Shown here piece after piece: positions 1-12,361 of a stretch of DNA of 35,413 nucleotides. The notes beneath the pieces are model-generated. The model ran no database searches. It had not been told where the DNA came from and saw nothing but the letters and a program-made list of their open reading frames with translations. Numbering within the stretch: position 1 is the stretch's first letter; each line of letters opens with the position of its first letter. Origin of the DNA: an uncultured Alphaproteobacteria bacterium. Its GTDB lineage: Bacteria; Pseudomonadota; Alphaproteobacteria; Thalassobaculales; Thalassobaculaceae. The stretch covers positions 1-35,413 of the forward strand of contig CACHDV010000014.1 of NCBI GenBank assembly GCA_902578675.1, read 5' to 3'. Position numbers and translations under genes: made by a program.

Positions 1-15
1 TGGAAGGAAATAGAA

Positions 16-708
16 ATGTCAAATATCGTTCTAATACATGGCGCTTACCAAGGCGGATGGATATGGCAACCACTAGCGAGTGTTCTTCGGAACCGAGGGC
101 ATTACGTCTTGGCTCCCACTCTAGAAGGTTGTGCAGAGCGTTCTTATCAACTGCACAGCAAAATTACCACCGAGTCTCACGCACAAGAAATTGCCAATCT
201 GTTATTTTTTGAAGATTTGAAAGATGTAGTTTTGGTTGGGACGAGCACTGGCGGCATGGTAATGGCGAAGGTTGCCGAACTAGTCGCAAATCGAGTAAAC
301 AGGCTTGTCTTCGCAGACGCTCTGGCCCTAATGGACGGCGAAAGACTTTCTGACATTGTATCCAGAAAATCAGTTGTAAATACCGACCTTGCATCAGGCC
401 CGCCCCGGGATGATGTTATAAATAGGCTTTTTAAAGAGTTACATGAACCTATAAAAAGTTGGGCCATCGCTCGTTACACGCTTCATCCTATAGCTTGTAT
501 GCACAACCCTGTGGAACTGAAAGAGTTTTGGTCGATGACCTGGGACGCATCAGTGATTTATTGTAATGAAAGCGTCAACCCACCAATCTCTCACCAAAAG
601 AGAACAGCTGATATGTTGAGTGCAAAATGGCTAGAGCTAACAACAGGGCATTACCCCATGTTAAGCGTGCCAGAAGCACTTGCTGACTCAATACTAAGCG
701 CTGATTAA
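16..708 (+). CDS. alpha/beta hydrolase (esterase/hydroxynitrile-lyase-like)
   Basis: A 230-residue single-domain alpha/beta hydrolase. The N-terminal strand VLIHGAYQGGW carries the oxyanion HG motif of the family. The nucleophile elbow reads GTSTGG with Ser77, where most members have GHSxGG. The likely catalytic His is His212 in TTGHYP near the C-terminus. There is no signal peptide, so it should be cytoplasmic. The compact size and the HGAYQGGW start resemble the plant methylesterase/hydroxynitrile lyase group and its bacterial relatives, but the substrate cannot be told. An AAGGAAA ribosome binding site precedes the ATG. It ends 34 bases before hyuA on the same strand, so it may be the first visible gene of a hydrolytic operon with hyuAB. 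Confidence 0.8.
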   Translation: MSNIVLIHGAYQGGWIWQPLASVLRNRGHYVLAPTLEGCAERSYQLHSKITTESHAQEIANLLFFEDLKDVVLVGTSTGGMVMAKVAELVANRVNRLVFADALALMDGERLSDIVSRKSVVNTDLASGPPRDDVINRLFKELHEPIKSWAIARYTLHPIACMHNPVELKEFWSMTWDASVIYCNESVNPPISHQKRTADMLSAKWLELTTGHYPMLSVPEALADSILSAD

Positions 709-742
709 AACAAAATTTTGAAAATCCCTGAAAGTTAGTTCT

Positions 743-2821
743 ATGACAGTTAGTCTTGCGATAGACATTGGCGGTACTTTTACGGATGCTGTATTAGAGC
801 ATAATAAGCATCGGTTCACCGCAAAAGTACTTACGACAAAAGAAAGCCCTGAAGCAGGTTTCTTAGCCGCAGCAAAAAAAGTGTTGAGAATCAGCAACTT
901 GAAGCCTAAGGACGTAGACTTCATCATACATGGCACAACTCTAGCCACGAATGCGGTTATAGAGCGAAAAGGCGCTAAAACAGCTCTTCTTACCACTGAC
1001 GGTTTTACAGATAGTCTAGAAATTGCCTACGAGCACAGATTTGAGCAATCAGATCTTTTCATGGAGCGGCCTAAACCCCTAGTGCCTAGACACCTCAGGT
1101 TAGGCATAAAGGAACGAATTGCAGCAGACGGCTCCATTTTAATTCCTCTGGATATGCGCTCCGTCGAAGAGGCCGTTGTCAAATGTAGAGAAGAAAAAGT
1201 AGAAGCAATCGCCATCGGCTTTTTGCATTGCTATGCCAATGATGAACACGAAAAAAGTGTGAAGTCATTTATCCAAAAGACTCTCCCGGATGTACCCGTA
1301 TCAATATCTAGCCAAGTATCGCCAGAGATACGAGAATATGATCGCCTTTCCACGACCACCGCCAACGCTTACATTCTGCCGCTGATGAAAACGTACCTTG
1401 AAAACTTAGGCGCAGCCCTAGTACAACAAGGATTTTCAGCCCCACTTCTTTTGATGATGTCAAGTGGCGGTATGACGACATTAGAAACTGCCAAAACATT
1501 ACCCATAAGGCTTGTTGAGTCAGGGCCAGCTGGTGGAGCAATTTTATCACGCATTATTTCCGCCGAGTGTGGCCTACCGCAAGTATTGTCATTTGATATG
1601 GGCGGGACTACAGCCAAGATATGTTATATAGACGAATATACCCCACAACACTCTCGTGAATTTGAGGTTGCTAGAGAATATAGGTTTTTAAAAGGCAGCG
1701 GATTTCCACTTAGAATACCAGTTATTGACATGGTTGAAATTGGCGCAGGAGGTGGATCTATAGCGTCAGTAGACCAACTATCGAGAATACGCGTTGGCCC
1801 AGAAAGTGCAGGGTCGAGCCCAGGACCCGCTTCTTACAACAAAGGTGGTCACAAAGCCACCGTAACGGATGCAGACTTAATTATGGGACGCATAGACCCA
1901 AAAGACTTTGCGAACGGTGAGGTTGAACTAGAACAAGAGTTAGCCAGGCAAGCTCTTGAGGCCGACATTGCCCTCCCCTTAGACCTGTCCATCGAAACTA
2001 GCGCATCTGGAATAGCACAAATCGTGGATGAAAATATGGCTAATGCAGCCAGCGTACATGCTATAGAACTGGGAAAACGTCTTGATGATAGAGCGATGAT
2101 TGCATTTGGTGGAGCGGCACCACTCCACGCCTGTCAGCTGGCGGAAACTTTAAATATCAAAAAAATAATCATTCCTAGTGGCGCTGGTGTGGGCTCGGCA
2201 ATCGGTTTTTTAAAAGCTGATATCGCCTATGAGGTTGCGCGTAGTTATTATATGGACCTTCGGTTCTTTGACCCAGCGATAATTAATAACTTATTTGAAT
2301 CAATGAAGAGAGAAGCAGAGGATGTTGTTAAACAAGGCACAAAAACAAAACAACTAACGGAAAATAGAATTGCTTTTATGCGTTATAGAGGCCAAGGCCA
2401 CGAAATAGCTGTGCCAATCAACGATCAGCCTTTGACTTCAAATAGCAGAGAAGTACTGATGCAAACATTTGAAAGCGAATACCAAAGATTGTTTGGCCGG
2501 GTCATACCAGGTCTCACTGCAGAAATTATGACCTGGTCACTAACGTTAAGTACAAATAAACGGCTGGTAAAAAATATTTCCAAAGTTGAAAAACAAAATC
2601 AACCTGAAGCGATGGACAAAAGGAAAGTTTTTAACATTCGCCTTAACCAGTTCCAGGAAATCCCCATTTACGTGAGAGAACATTTGGTCCCAGGAGACTG
2701 GATGCCCGGCCCAAATTTAATTATCGAAAATGAAACGACGACATACGTCTCGGAAAATTTCTGCGCCTATGTAAACAATCTAAATTATTTAGAGCTAAAA
2801 CTCCAAGAGGAAAACCCATGA
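743..2821 (+). CDS. hyuA: hydantoinase/oxoprolinase subunit A (HyuA family)
   Basis: A 692-residue protein of the HyuA/oxoprolinase-A family, the ATP-dependent subunit that opens cyclic amides (hydantoins, 5-oxoproline) or carboxylates ketones in acetone-carboxylase relatives. It has the two ASKHA-fold phosphate motifs: DIGGTFTD at residues 8-15 and FDMGGTTAK near residue 290. Other family landmarks are HGTTLATNA near residue 55, VESGPAGG near 258 and GAGGGS near 335. The length matches the usual ~700 residues. The stop overlaps the start of hyuB by 4 bases (ATGA), implying translational coupling and a complex. The exact substrate is not decidable: hydantoinase, 5-oxoprolinase and related ATP-dependent enzymes share these motifs. 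Confidence 0.9.
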   Translation: MTVSLAIDIGGTFTDAVLEHNKHRFTAKVLTTKESPEAGFLAAAKKVLRISNLKPKDVDFIIHGTTLATNAVIERKGAKTALLTTDGFTDSLEIAYEHRFEQSDLFMERPKPLVPRHLRLGIKERIAADGSILIPLDMRSVEEAVVKCREEKVEAIAIGFLHCYANDEHEKSVKSFIQKTLPDVPVSISSQVSPEIREYDRLSTTTANAYILPLMKTYLENLGAALVQQGFSAPLLLMMSSGGMTTLETAKTLPIRLVESGPAGGAILSRIISAECGLPQVLSFDMGGTTAKICYIDEYTPQHSREFEVAREYRFLKGSGFPLRIPVIDMVEIGAGGGSIASVDQLSRIRVGPESAGSSPGPASYNKGGHKATVTDADLIMGRIDPKDFANGEVELEQELARQALEADIALPLDLSIETSASGIAQIVDENMANAASVHAIELGKRLDDRAMIAFGGAAPLHACQLAETLNIKKIIIPSGAGVGSAIGFLKADIAYEVARSYYMDLRFFDPAIINNLFESMKREAEDVVKQGTKTKQLTENRIAFMRYRGQGHEIAVPINDQPLTSNSREVLMQTFESEYQRLFGRVIPGLTAEIMTWSLTLSTNKRLVKNISKVEKQNQPEAMDKRKVFNIRLNQFQEIPIYVREHLVPGDWMPGPNLIIENETTTYVSENFCAYVNNLNYLELKLQEENP

Positions 2822-4470
2822 GGGAAGCTAATATTCGTTACCAAGTAATGTGGGACCGATTAACGACAATAGTAGAGGAACAAGCTAGAACTCTAATACG
2901 CACTGGCTTTAGTGTTTCAACTCGAGAAGCTGGTGACGTATCGGCGGGCGTATTCGATTTACAAGGACGCATGCTCGCCCAGGCAGTTACAGGAACTCCC
3001 GGCCATATCAATTCTATGGCAATGTCAGTTGGTCACTTTATCGAGAAATTCCCAATCAAAAAAATGAAAGAAGGCGATGTTTTCCTCACCAACGACCCTT
3101 GGAAAGGTACCGGTCATCTGCATGACATCGTCGTGGTAACACCAACTTTTAAGAACGGGCGTGTTGTCGCTCTCTTCGCCTGTACAACCCATGTCGTAGA
3201 TATTGGGGGTATTGGCATGGCGCCTGACGGAAAGCAAATATATCACGAGGGACTTTATATTCCATTAATGTATCTTTTCAAAGCCGGCCAGTTGAATGAA
3301 ACACTGATAGACTTTGTTCATTACAACTGCAGAGAATCTAAACAAGTTGAGGGGGATATCTATGCTTTAGCCAATTGCAATGACGTTGGCAGCGATCGTC
3401 TTAGAGCAATGATGGTCCAATATAAAATTGAGGACCTCAACGAGTTAGCAGAAACAATCATTGAAAGCACCCGAAATGCAATGCGAGCGGCGATAAGCAA
3501 ACTTCCAATAACCACGACAACAAACACTATGAAAATTGATGGCTATGATGAGGAAATCGTTCTCAAAGCAAAACTTAGCGTAGTAAACGACACTATCGTG
3601 ATCGATTACGAAGGGTCTTCACCAATATCAGACTTTGGAATAAATGTACCGAAATGCTACACTGATGCCTACACAAGTTTTGGTGTCAAATGTGTTGTGG
3701 CTCCGGAAGTTCCAAATAACGCGGGATCTTTGGCGCATATAATCGTCAAAGCACCCGAAGGCTGTATCCTCAACGCCCCACATCCCTGCGCAGTTGTAGC
3801 TAGATCCTCTATTGGCCATATGTTACCAGATGTCGTTTTTGGTTGTTTACATCAACTACTACCTGGTCGGGTCCCTGCAGAAGGTACTTCTTGTCTTTGG
3901 AATTTACGCCTTGGAGCTGGGCATGGAATAACGACGCGAGATCCAAATACTAAGTTAGAAAATACAACTTTTACCGCGATGAGTTTTCATAGCGGTGGTG
4001 CGGGTGCGAGACCAAATAAAGATGGCCTGTCCGCGACCCCATTCCCAAGTGGAGTAAGAAACGTTCCCGTCGAAGTGCTAGAAGCGATCACACCTATAGT
4101 AATATGGCGCAAAGAGTTGAGACAAAACTCAGGCGGCGCTGGCCAATTCCGGGGGGGACTCGGTCAAAGGATGGTCGTTGGAAATAGAGAAAAAGCAGAA
4201 TTTGCTATATTTGGCACTTTTGATCGCGTTAAAAACCCCGCACGTGGGCGAGACGGTGGAAAGCCAGGAGCAACTGGTTCCCTTACATTAACATCAGGCA
4301 AAAAATTGAAAGGAATGGGCCGACAAGTTATTCCAATGGGCGAAGAATTGATAATTGAGATGCCTGGAGGTGGGGGATACGGTAATCCGAAAAGCCGCGA
4401 CAGAAAAAAGATAATGGAAGATATAAGGGCCGGTCTAGTAAGCGCTGATAATGTAAAAGAATACGAATAA
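2818..4470 (+). CDS. hyuB: hydantoinase/oxoprolinase subunit B (HyuB family)
   Basis: A 550-residue HyuB-family subunit, the partner of HyuA. Typical landmarks are FSVSTREAGDVSAGVFD near the N-terminus, DVFLTNDPWKGTGHLHDI near residue 90, the glycine-rich GGAGQFRGGLGQ near residue 440, and the closing PGGGGYGNP. Length is normal for the family (500-600). Its ATG lies inside the last codons of hyuA, so the two are translated together. It ends 29 bases from the converging rsmB-like gene, with no convincing terminator in that gap. In bacteria, separate A and B genes are the usual arrangement; eukaryotic 5-oxoprolinase is a fusion of the two. Confidence 0.9.
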   Translation: MREANIRYQVMWDRLTTIVEEQARTLIRTGFSVSTREAGDVSAGVFDLQGRMLAQAVTGTPGHINSMAMSVGHFIEKFPIKKMKEGDVFLTNDPWKGTGHLHDIVVVTPTFKNGRVVALFACTTHVVDIGGIGMAPDGKQIYHEGLYIPLMYLFKAGQLNETLIDFVHYNCRESKQVEGDIYALANCNDVGSDRLRAMMVQYKIEDLNELAETIIESTRNAMRAAISKLPITTTTNTMKIDGYDEEIVLKAKLSVVNDTIVIDYEGSSPISDFGINVPKCYTDAYTSFGVKCVVAPEVPNNAGSLAHIIVKAPEGCILNAPHPCAVVARSSIGHMLPDVVFGCLHQLLPGRVPAEGTSCLWNLRLGAGHGITTRDPNTKLENTTFTAMSFHSGGAGARPNKDGLSATPFPSGVRNVPVEVLEAITPIVIWRKELRQNSGGAGQFRGGLGQRMVVGNREKAEFAIFGTFDRVKNPARGRDGGKPGATGSLTLTSGKKLKGMGRQVIPMGEELIIEMPGGGGYGNPKSRDRKKIMEDIRAGLVSADNVKEYE

Positions 4471-4499
4471 GCGATTTATTAAAAAAATTCAAATTGCTC

Positions 4500-7279
<2,780 letters not shown>

Positions 7280-7387
7280 TCAAGCCTCCTCGCACATCAG
7301 TGACGCTGAAATATACATCTTCCTCAAGATTATCCAACCCACTTTTTTGAAAATTGATTATTTTTAGCTTTCTACGAATACATAGTG

Positions 7388-8104
7388 TTAATGCTCATTA
7401 TTGGAAGTAGTTACCTTTCCCCGAAAACCCATAGCAACAACATAGGTTTCAGGAGACTCAGACCGGCTAGCATCTGGCTTTGCATGTCTAACGCTTTTGA
7501 ATTCCTTTTTCATTCTATTCAATAAAGCGTGTTCGCTTCCACCTTTAAAAACTTTTGCAATAAACGAACCGTTCATTGCAAGAACGTCAACCGCGAATTC
7601 ATAAGCTGCCTCACAAAGTCCAATTGTGCGGATGTGGTCAGTTTGGGTATGACCAGTTGTTGGCGCAGCCATGTCACTTAGAACAACATCAACATTAGTT
7701 GGAAGGGACTTCAAAAGTAGCTCATAACCACTTTCAGTCATAAAATCAGCCTGCAGCAGCGTAGCGCCACTAATTGGCTCCATGGGCAGAATATCTAAAC
7801 CAACGACTTTACCAGAACAACTTTTCGAATTAATACGATCCGCAGCAATTTGTGTCCACCCACCAGGCGCTGCACCAAGGTCCACTACGAGATATCCCTT
7901 TTTAAACAAATCAAATTTTTGATCCAGTTGTATAAGCTTGAATGCTGAACGGGAACGATAACCCTGCCGTTTTGCCTCTTGCACATACGGATCATTTAGC
8001 TGCCTTCTTAACCAACGTTGGGAAGACACACTCCTGCCTTTAGCCGTCCTTAGCTTTACTGTTTTAGTCCGCGCCGCGCCAATTGATGATACCTTTTTTG
8101 CCAT
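7388..8104 (-). CDS. rlmE: 23S rRNA (uridine-2'-O)-methyltransferase RlmE (FtsJ/RrmJ)
   Basis: An FtsJ/RrmJ-type methyltransferase that modifies U2552 of 23S rRNA (E. coli numbering) during late large-subunit assembly. SAM motif I is VVDLGAAPGGW. The K-D-K-E catalytic tetrad is visible, numbered from the TTG at 8107: Lys57 (SRSAFKL), Asp145 (VLSDMAAP), Lys185 (FIAKVFKGG) and Glu220 (SESPETYVV). The basic N-terminal extension of about 30 residues is typical of alphaproteobacterial members. The frame could begin at that TTG, but an ATG is the next codon and is chosen here. It lies upstream of guaB on the same strand, a familiar alphaproteobacterial order. Confidence 0.93.
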   Translation of the reverse strand: MAKKVSSIGAARTKTVKLRTAKGRSVSSQRWLRRQLNDPYVQEAKRQGYRSRSAFKLIQLDQKFDLFKKGYLVVDLGAAPGGWTQIAADRINSKSCSGKVVGLDILPMEPISGATLLQADFMTESGYELLLKSLPTNVDVVLSDMAAPTTGHTQTDHIRTIGLCEAAYEFAVDVLAMNGSFIAKVFKGGSEHALLNRMKKEFKSVRHAKPDASRSESPETYVVAMGFRGKVTTSNNEH

Positions 8105-8187
8105 CAACTTATAGCGCTTTATGAAATCTATGGTTCAAACTTCAACACCTTTTTTACTTCTAGTTAAATTTATATACTCGTCTTTAC

Positions 8188-9213
8188 TTAAGAATGCTCG
8201 AACGCATATTTGGTCTTGTTAGCAAATGCTACCAAAGACAGCATCACGGGAACCTCGACTAAAACCCCAACAACTGTTGCCAAAGCTGCACCTGAATTTA
8301 GTCCAAATAAGCTTATTGAAACCGCTACAGCCAACTCAAAAAAATTAGAAGTACCAATCATAGCACACGGAGCCGCCACTTTGAACGGAACTTTCAATCG
8401 CCACGCCGAAAAATATGCTATGGCAAACACACCATATGACTGGATTAAAAGCGGTATTGCAATTAATAGGATCAAAACAGGTTGATCTAAAATCACCTCA
8501 CCTTGAAAGCCAAATAAAAGCACGACAGTCCCTAAAAGCGCTACGATAGAATAGGGCTTAATCAAAGTGTTAAACTGCTCCAGACGCATATGGCCATTTA
8601 AGTTATTTGTGAGATAGCTTCTCGTAAAAACGCCCGCTACAAAAGGCACCACAACGTACAAACCGACCGACAGCAGGAGGGTTTCCCATGGAACCGGTAT
8701 ATCCGTAACGCCAAGTAAAAAAGCAACGATGGGAGCAAAAGCAAAAACCATGATAACATCGTTTAAACTAACCTGAACCAAAGTATAATTTGGATCGCCA
8801 TTGGTTAAATGTGACCATACAAATACCATGGCTGTACATGGAGCCGCACCTAGCAAGATCAAACCCGCGATATAACTTTCCGCATCTTTTTCGGGTATCA
8901 GATCTGCAAAAAGCCATCTAAAGAAAAACACTCCAAGGGCAGCCATAGAAAAAGGCTTTAAAAACCAGTTTACAACAAGAGTAATAAGCAAACCTTTGGG
9001 CTGTTCTGAGACGAGGTGCAAACTTTTCAAATCTACTGAAACCATCATTGGGTAAATCATTGCCCAGATTAGTAGAGCGATAAGAAAGTTCACGCTGGCA
9101 TACTCAAGTTCGGACAATAGGAGGAAAATATCTGGAAATAATTTACCAAGGGTAACACCAACCAGGATACAAAGCCCCACCCAGATTGTTAAGTACCGCT
9201 CAAAGAGTGACAT
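8188..9213 (-). CDS. acr3: Acr3-family arsenite efflux transporter
   Basis: A 341-residue polytopic membrane protein with about ten hydrophobic segments, matching Acr3, which exports arsenite using the proton gradient. The family signature in the fourth membrane segment is clear: [16 protein letters not shown] with the conserved Cys126, followed by [16 protein letters not shown] conserved late glutamate is present in [11 protein letters not shown]. No arsR, arsC or arsH gene lies next to it, so either it is constitutive or its regulator is elsewhere. It stands 83 bases upstream of rlmE on the same strand and may be read into it. It could also export related oxyanions such as antimonite. Confidence 0.9.
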   Translation of the reverse strand: MSLFERYLTIWVGLCILVGVTLGKLFPDIFLLLSELEYASVNFLIALLIWAMIYPMMVSVDLKSLHLVSEQPKGLLITLVVNWFLKPFSMAALGVFFFRWLFADLIPEKDAESYIAGLILLGAAPCTAMVFVWSHLTNGDPNYTLVQVSLNDVIMVFAFAPIVAFLLGVTDIPVPWETLLLSVGLYVVVPFVAGVFTRSYLTNNLNGHMRLEQFNTLIKPYSIVALLGTVVLLFGFQGEVILDQPVLILLIAIPLLIQSYGVFAIAYFSAWRLKVPFKVAAPCAMIGTSNFFELAVAVSISLFGLNSGAALATVVGVLVEVPVMLSLVAFANKTKYAFEHS

Positions 9214-9582
9214 ATTTTTTACCTCTGCTTTAGAGTCTTAACTCAGGAGAGCCAGCTAGCGCAATACTTTCTTGCTGAATTGCCCACCTTAAAACCTTAA
9301 CTGCCCTTCTCCAGTTTAGAACGACATTAGATAGGTTAAGAAGTGTAATTTGAGGTTTTCAAGTTGTCCGGCTTTCTTCAACCTGTCGATCTAATGAAAA
9401 ATATCCTCTCCATTTTCGAAAAATTCGCATCAAAACCGAACGCGCTAAAATATTTGTTTTCCCTTTAAAAGTTATGTCCATGCATTTAGACCTCCATTTC
9501 AAGCCGACCACATTGGCATTAATCTTGTTTTATCCGTTACGTTACAATAAGTTTTCAGACAAAACTTTTACGAAGAAGATTT
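9214..9582. other. 369-base intergenic region between divergent acr3 and Rieske genes
   Basis: This is the only gene-free stretch above 300 bases. It must hold divergent promoters for acr3 (leftward) and the Rieske oxygenase (rightward). I see no reading frame with coding character, no tRNA and no strong intrinsic hairpin. A self-complementary TTTTCGAAAA lies at 9413-9422, and TTGTTT at 9525 with TACAAT at 9543 look like promoter elements but have only a 12-base spacer, so I do not call a promoter. Confidence 0.5.
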
Positions 9583-10878
9583 ATGGCAAGCTCTGCACAG
9601 AATAAATTGATGACGAATATTGGTCCAGGCACACCGGCTGGCAACGTCCTACGTTCCTTTTGGCAACCGGTGGCGCTGGCAGAGGAACTAAACAACGATC
9701 GTCCAGTTGCAGCCGTTCAAGTTTTTGGCGAAAGCCTTGTTCTATTCAGAGACCAAGATGGTAATCTGGGCCTCTTAGAACGAAACTGTGCCCATCGAGG
9801 TGCCGACCTTTGTTACGGCAGACTGGAAGATAACGGTATAAGGTGCCCCTTTCATGGTTGGCTTTTCAGTACGAACGGCGATTGCATGGAACAGCCAGCA
9901 GAACCCGAAGACAGCACGCTGCGCCATAGCGTTCAACAGAACGCTTATCCAGTAATCGAAAAAAATGGAATGATCTTTGCGTTCATGGGCAAAGGAGATA
10001 TACCCCCACTCCCCAACTTAGATTGTCTTATAGCGCCATCAACCCACAATTTTGCGTTCAAGGGATTCGTCGACTGTAATTGGCTGCAACTGCTAGAAGT
10101 GGGGATTGACCCAGCCCACGCTTCTTTTCTTCATCGTTTTCTTGAAGATGAGGAGGATGCAAAATACGGTCAGCAATTTAGAGATAATGTAGACAATATT
10201 CCGATGACTAAACTTCTAAGAGATTATTATCGCCCGGAGATAAGGGTCGAGAATACTGACTTTGGACATCGATTAATCGCTTTAAGAAATCTTAATAATA
10301 ACGGTATGCATGTAAGAGTTACAAATCAGATATTTCCATCAGCAATCCACATTCCACTTAGCAACGAAATGACACTCACCCAGTGGCATGTTCCAATTGA
10401 TGACTTTCGCAGCTATTGGTATGCAATGTTCACCAGTTTTGGTGACCCCGTTGATAAAGATTTAATGCGAAAGCAACGTCTAGAACTGTATGAATTACCT
10501 AACTACATTCCCAAAAAAGGGAAATGGAATAACTACGGCTATAATCCAACGGAACAAATTTCGGAAACTTACACTGGCATGGGTAGCGATATTAACGTCC
10601 ATGACCAATGGGCTGTCGAATCACAAGGCAGTATACAGGATAGAACAAAGGAGACGTTAGCTAATAGTGATGTCGCGATTAAAGCCTATCGTAAGAACCT
10701 TATCAAATCTATCCAACAGCAGGATCGCTCCGACGTAAACCTATCGCATTATGATCACAGTATTCCAAAAGCGATCGACGTCATTGCGTCACTTGATAAT
10801 TGGGAAAAAGCCTGGACGGAAGCTGAAATGAAGAGGCGCCAAAGTTGTAGTTGGAAAAGTACTATAAACCAGTTATGA
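9583..10878 (+). CDS. Rieske [2Fe-2S] oxygenase, phthalate-dioxygenase-like
   Basis: A 431-residue Rieske non-heme iron oxygenase. The Rieske cluster ligands are Cys69-x-His71 (NCAHRGADL) and Cys88-x2-His91 (RCPFHGW). The mononuclear iron site reads GIDPAHASFLH, with bridging Asp176 and ligands His179 and His184. The N-terminal layout (GPGTPAGNVLRSFWQPV) is that of the phthalate 4,5-dioxygenase/vanillate demethylase group. Such enzymes need a reductase with its own FeS centre, and none is in this window. The gene is followed after 16 bases by a glutamine-synthetase-like gene, so the two are almost certainly co-transcribed. The substrate is unknown; ring hydroxylation, O-/N-demethylation and amine oxidation are all possible. 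Confidence 0.88.
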   Translation: MASSAQNKLMTNIGPGTPAGNVLRSFWQPVALAEELNNDRPVAAVQVFGESLVLFRDQDGNLGLLERNCAHRGADLCYGRLEDNGIRCPFHGWLFSTNGDCMEQPAEPEDSTLRHSVQQNAYPVIEKNGMIFAFMGKGDIPPLPNLDCLIAPSTHNFAFKGFVDCNWLQLLEVGIDPAHASFLHRFLEDEEDAKYGQQFRDNVDNIPMTKLLRDYYRPEIRVENTDFGHRLIALRNLNNNGMHVRVTNQIFPSAIHIPLSNEMTLTQWHVPIDDFRSYWYAMFTSFGDPVDKDLMRKQRLELYELPNYIPKKGKWNNYGYNPTEQISETYTGMGSDINVHDQWAVESQGSIQDRTKETLANSDVAIKAYRKNLIKSIQQQDRSDVNLSHYDHSIPKAIDVIASLDNWEKAWTEAEMKRRQSCSWKSTINQL

Positions 10879-10894
10879 AAATATTGGAGAGAAT

Positions 10895-12361
10895 ATGCCT
10901 ACTTTGGGCGGTAGTAGTGGATTGAAAAACTTCATCAAGAAACATGGTTTGTGGGATGAAGATCAAAATAAGTCCGCAATGTCAATTCTCAAAAGAATTC
11001 AAGACCTAGGGCTAGAATCAATACGGCTTTCATTTGCGGATCAGCACGGCTTACTGCGCGGAAAATCTATTTTGGTCGCCGAATTGGAGAGCATTTTGTC
11101 TTCTGGTTGCAGCATGACGTCGACACTCCTGCTCAAAGATACGTCAAACAGAACTGTTTTCCCAATATGGGAGCAAGGCGCCGGAATGAATACGTCTCAG
11201 TTTAATGGTGCAGGCGATATGATCATGGTTCCTGATCCAAAAACCTTTAAAGTCCTTCCTTGGTCAAAAAAAACAGGCTGGTTTCTCTGTGATATTTATT
11301 TTCCAAATGGTGATCCTATTCCTTTTTCCAGCAGGCGACTATGTTCTCAAGCCGTGGATGCGCTTTCCAAGCTTGGTTACGAATATTTATCCGGCATAGA
11401 GATAGAGTTTCATATATTCAAAACTACCGATCCAAAATTAGGATTTCAGGACTCAGCAATGCCTGGTACGGCGCCAGAAGTCGCACCTTTAGCGCACGGG
11501 TTTCAATACCTATCTGAGGTAAGGTTAGATGAACTTGAACCGGCGATAGATTTAATTCGGGAAGGCGCCTTAGCTTTGGACTTGCCTCTGCGAACAGTGG
11601 AGATAGAGTTTGGCCCAAGTCAAGTTGAATTTACGTTTTCCCCACTGGTTGGCAAAGAAAGCGCAGACCTCATGCTACTTTTTAGATCTGCGACCAAGCA
11701 AATTTGTAAAAGAAGTGGTTACCATGCGAGTTTTATGTGCCGACCAGGATTACAAAATGTCTTTGCAAGTGGGTGGCATCTGCATCAATCACTGGTTAAT
11801 AGAAGCGATGGCAAAAATGCCTTTGCTTCGGATAAACAAGGCTTGCTGTTATCAGACGTTGGAAACCAGTTCGTTGCAGGAATTTTAAAAAACGCAGATG
11901 CAAGCTGTATTTTTACAACGCCTACGATAAATGGTTACAAAAGATATAAACCTGAGTCGCTAGCCCCAGACCGTATCCTCTGGGCCAAAGATAACAGAGG
12001 TGCGATGGTAAGAGTGTTAGGTTCGAGTGAAGATCAGGATTCTAGAATTGAAAATAGGGTCGGGGACCCGGGTGCAAATCCCTATTTTTATTTAATGTCA
12101 CAAATTTTATCAGGCTTAGATGGGATAGAACATAAACTCACTCCGCCTCCTGTGACAGAAACACCGTATACTACTGATGCCGATCGGTTACCACAAAGTC
12201 TAATTGAAGCGGCCGATGCGCTCGACAGAAGTTCTTTTTATAGAACAAAATTGGGCGACGAATTTGTGGAATATTTACTGAAAATAAAAAGGAATGAAAT
12301 TAACAGATTTCTATCAGAAGTTACCGATTGGGAACACAGAGAATATTTTGAGATTTTATGA
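10895..12361 (+). CDS. glutamine-synthetase-like gamma-glutamyl ligase
   Basis: A 488-residue member of the glutamine synthetase fold. Landmarks are SIRLSFADQHGLLRGKS in the beta-grasp N-terminal domain, GIEIEFHIF (metal-binding Glu) near residue 170, FGPSQVEF near 245, GWHLHQSL (ATP/metal His) near 293, and the Arg-rich RIENRVGDPGANPY near residue 387. It lacks the look of housekeeping GlnA and has no glnB/ntr genes nearby. Relatives join glutamate to amines: PuuA (putrescine), GlnA3/GlnA4 (polyamines, ethanolamine), GMAS (methylamine) and TdnQ/AtdA1 (aniline). A GGAGAG ribosome binding site sits just before the ATG. Its tight link to a Rieske oxygenase suggests an amine substrate that is glutamylated before or after oxidation; this is inference. 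Confidence 0.82.
   Translation: MPTLGGSSGLKNFIKKHGLWDEDQNKSAMSILKRIQDLGLESIRLSFADQHGLLRGKSILVAELESILSSGCSMTSTLLLKDTSNRTVFPIWEQGAGMNTSQFNGAGDMIMVPDPKTFKVLPWSKKTGWFLCDIYFPNGDPIPFSSRRLCSQAVDALSKLGYEYLSGIEIEFHIFKTTDPKLGFQDSAMPGTAPEVAPLAHGFQYLSEVRLDELEPAIDLIREGALALDLPLRTVEIEFGPSQVEFTFSPLVGKESADLMLLFRSATKQICKRSGYHASFMCRPGLQNVFASGWHLHQSLVNRSDGKNAFASDKQGLLLSDVGNQFVAGILKNADASCIFTTPTINGYKRYKPESLAPDRILWAKDNRGAMVRVLGSSEDQDSRIENRVGDPGANPYFYLMSQILSGLDGIEHKLTPPPVTETPYTTDADRLPQSLIEAADALDRSSFYRTKLGDEFVEYLLKIKRNEINRFLSEVTDWEHREYFEIL

Noticed and set aside
9525-9548. TTGTTT and TACAAT as promoter of the first Rieske gene
   Set aside because: The spacer is 12 bases, outside the usual 15-19.
10895-12361. Housekeeping glutamine synthetase GlnA
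   Set aside because: The N-terminal and active-site stretches look like the gamma-glutamyl-amine ligase branch, and the context is catabolic with no nitrogen regulators.
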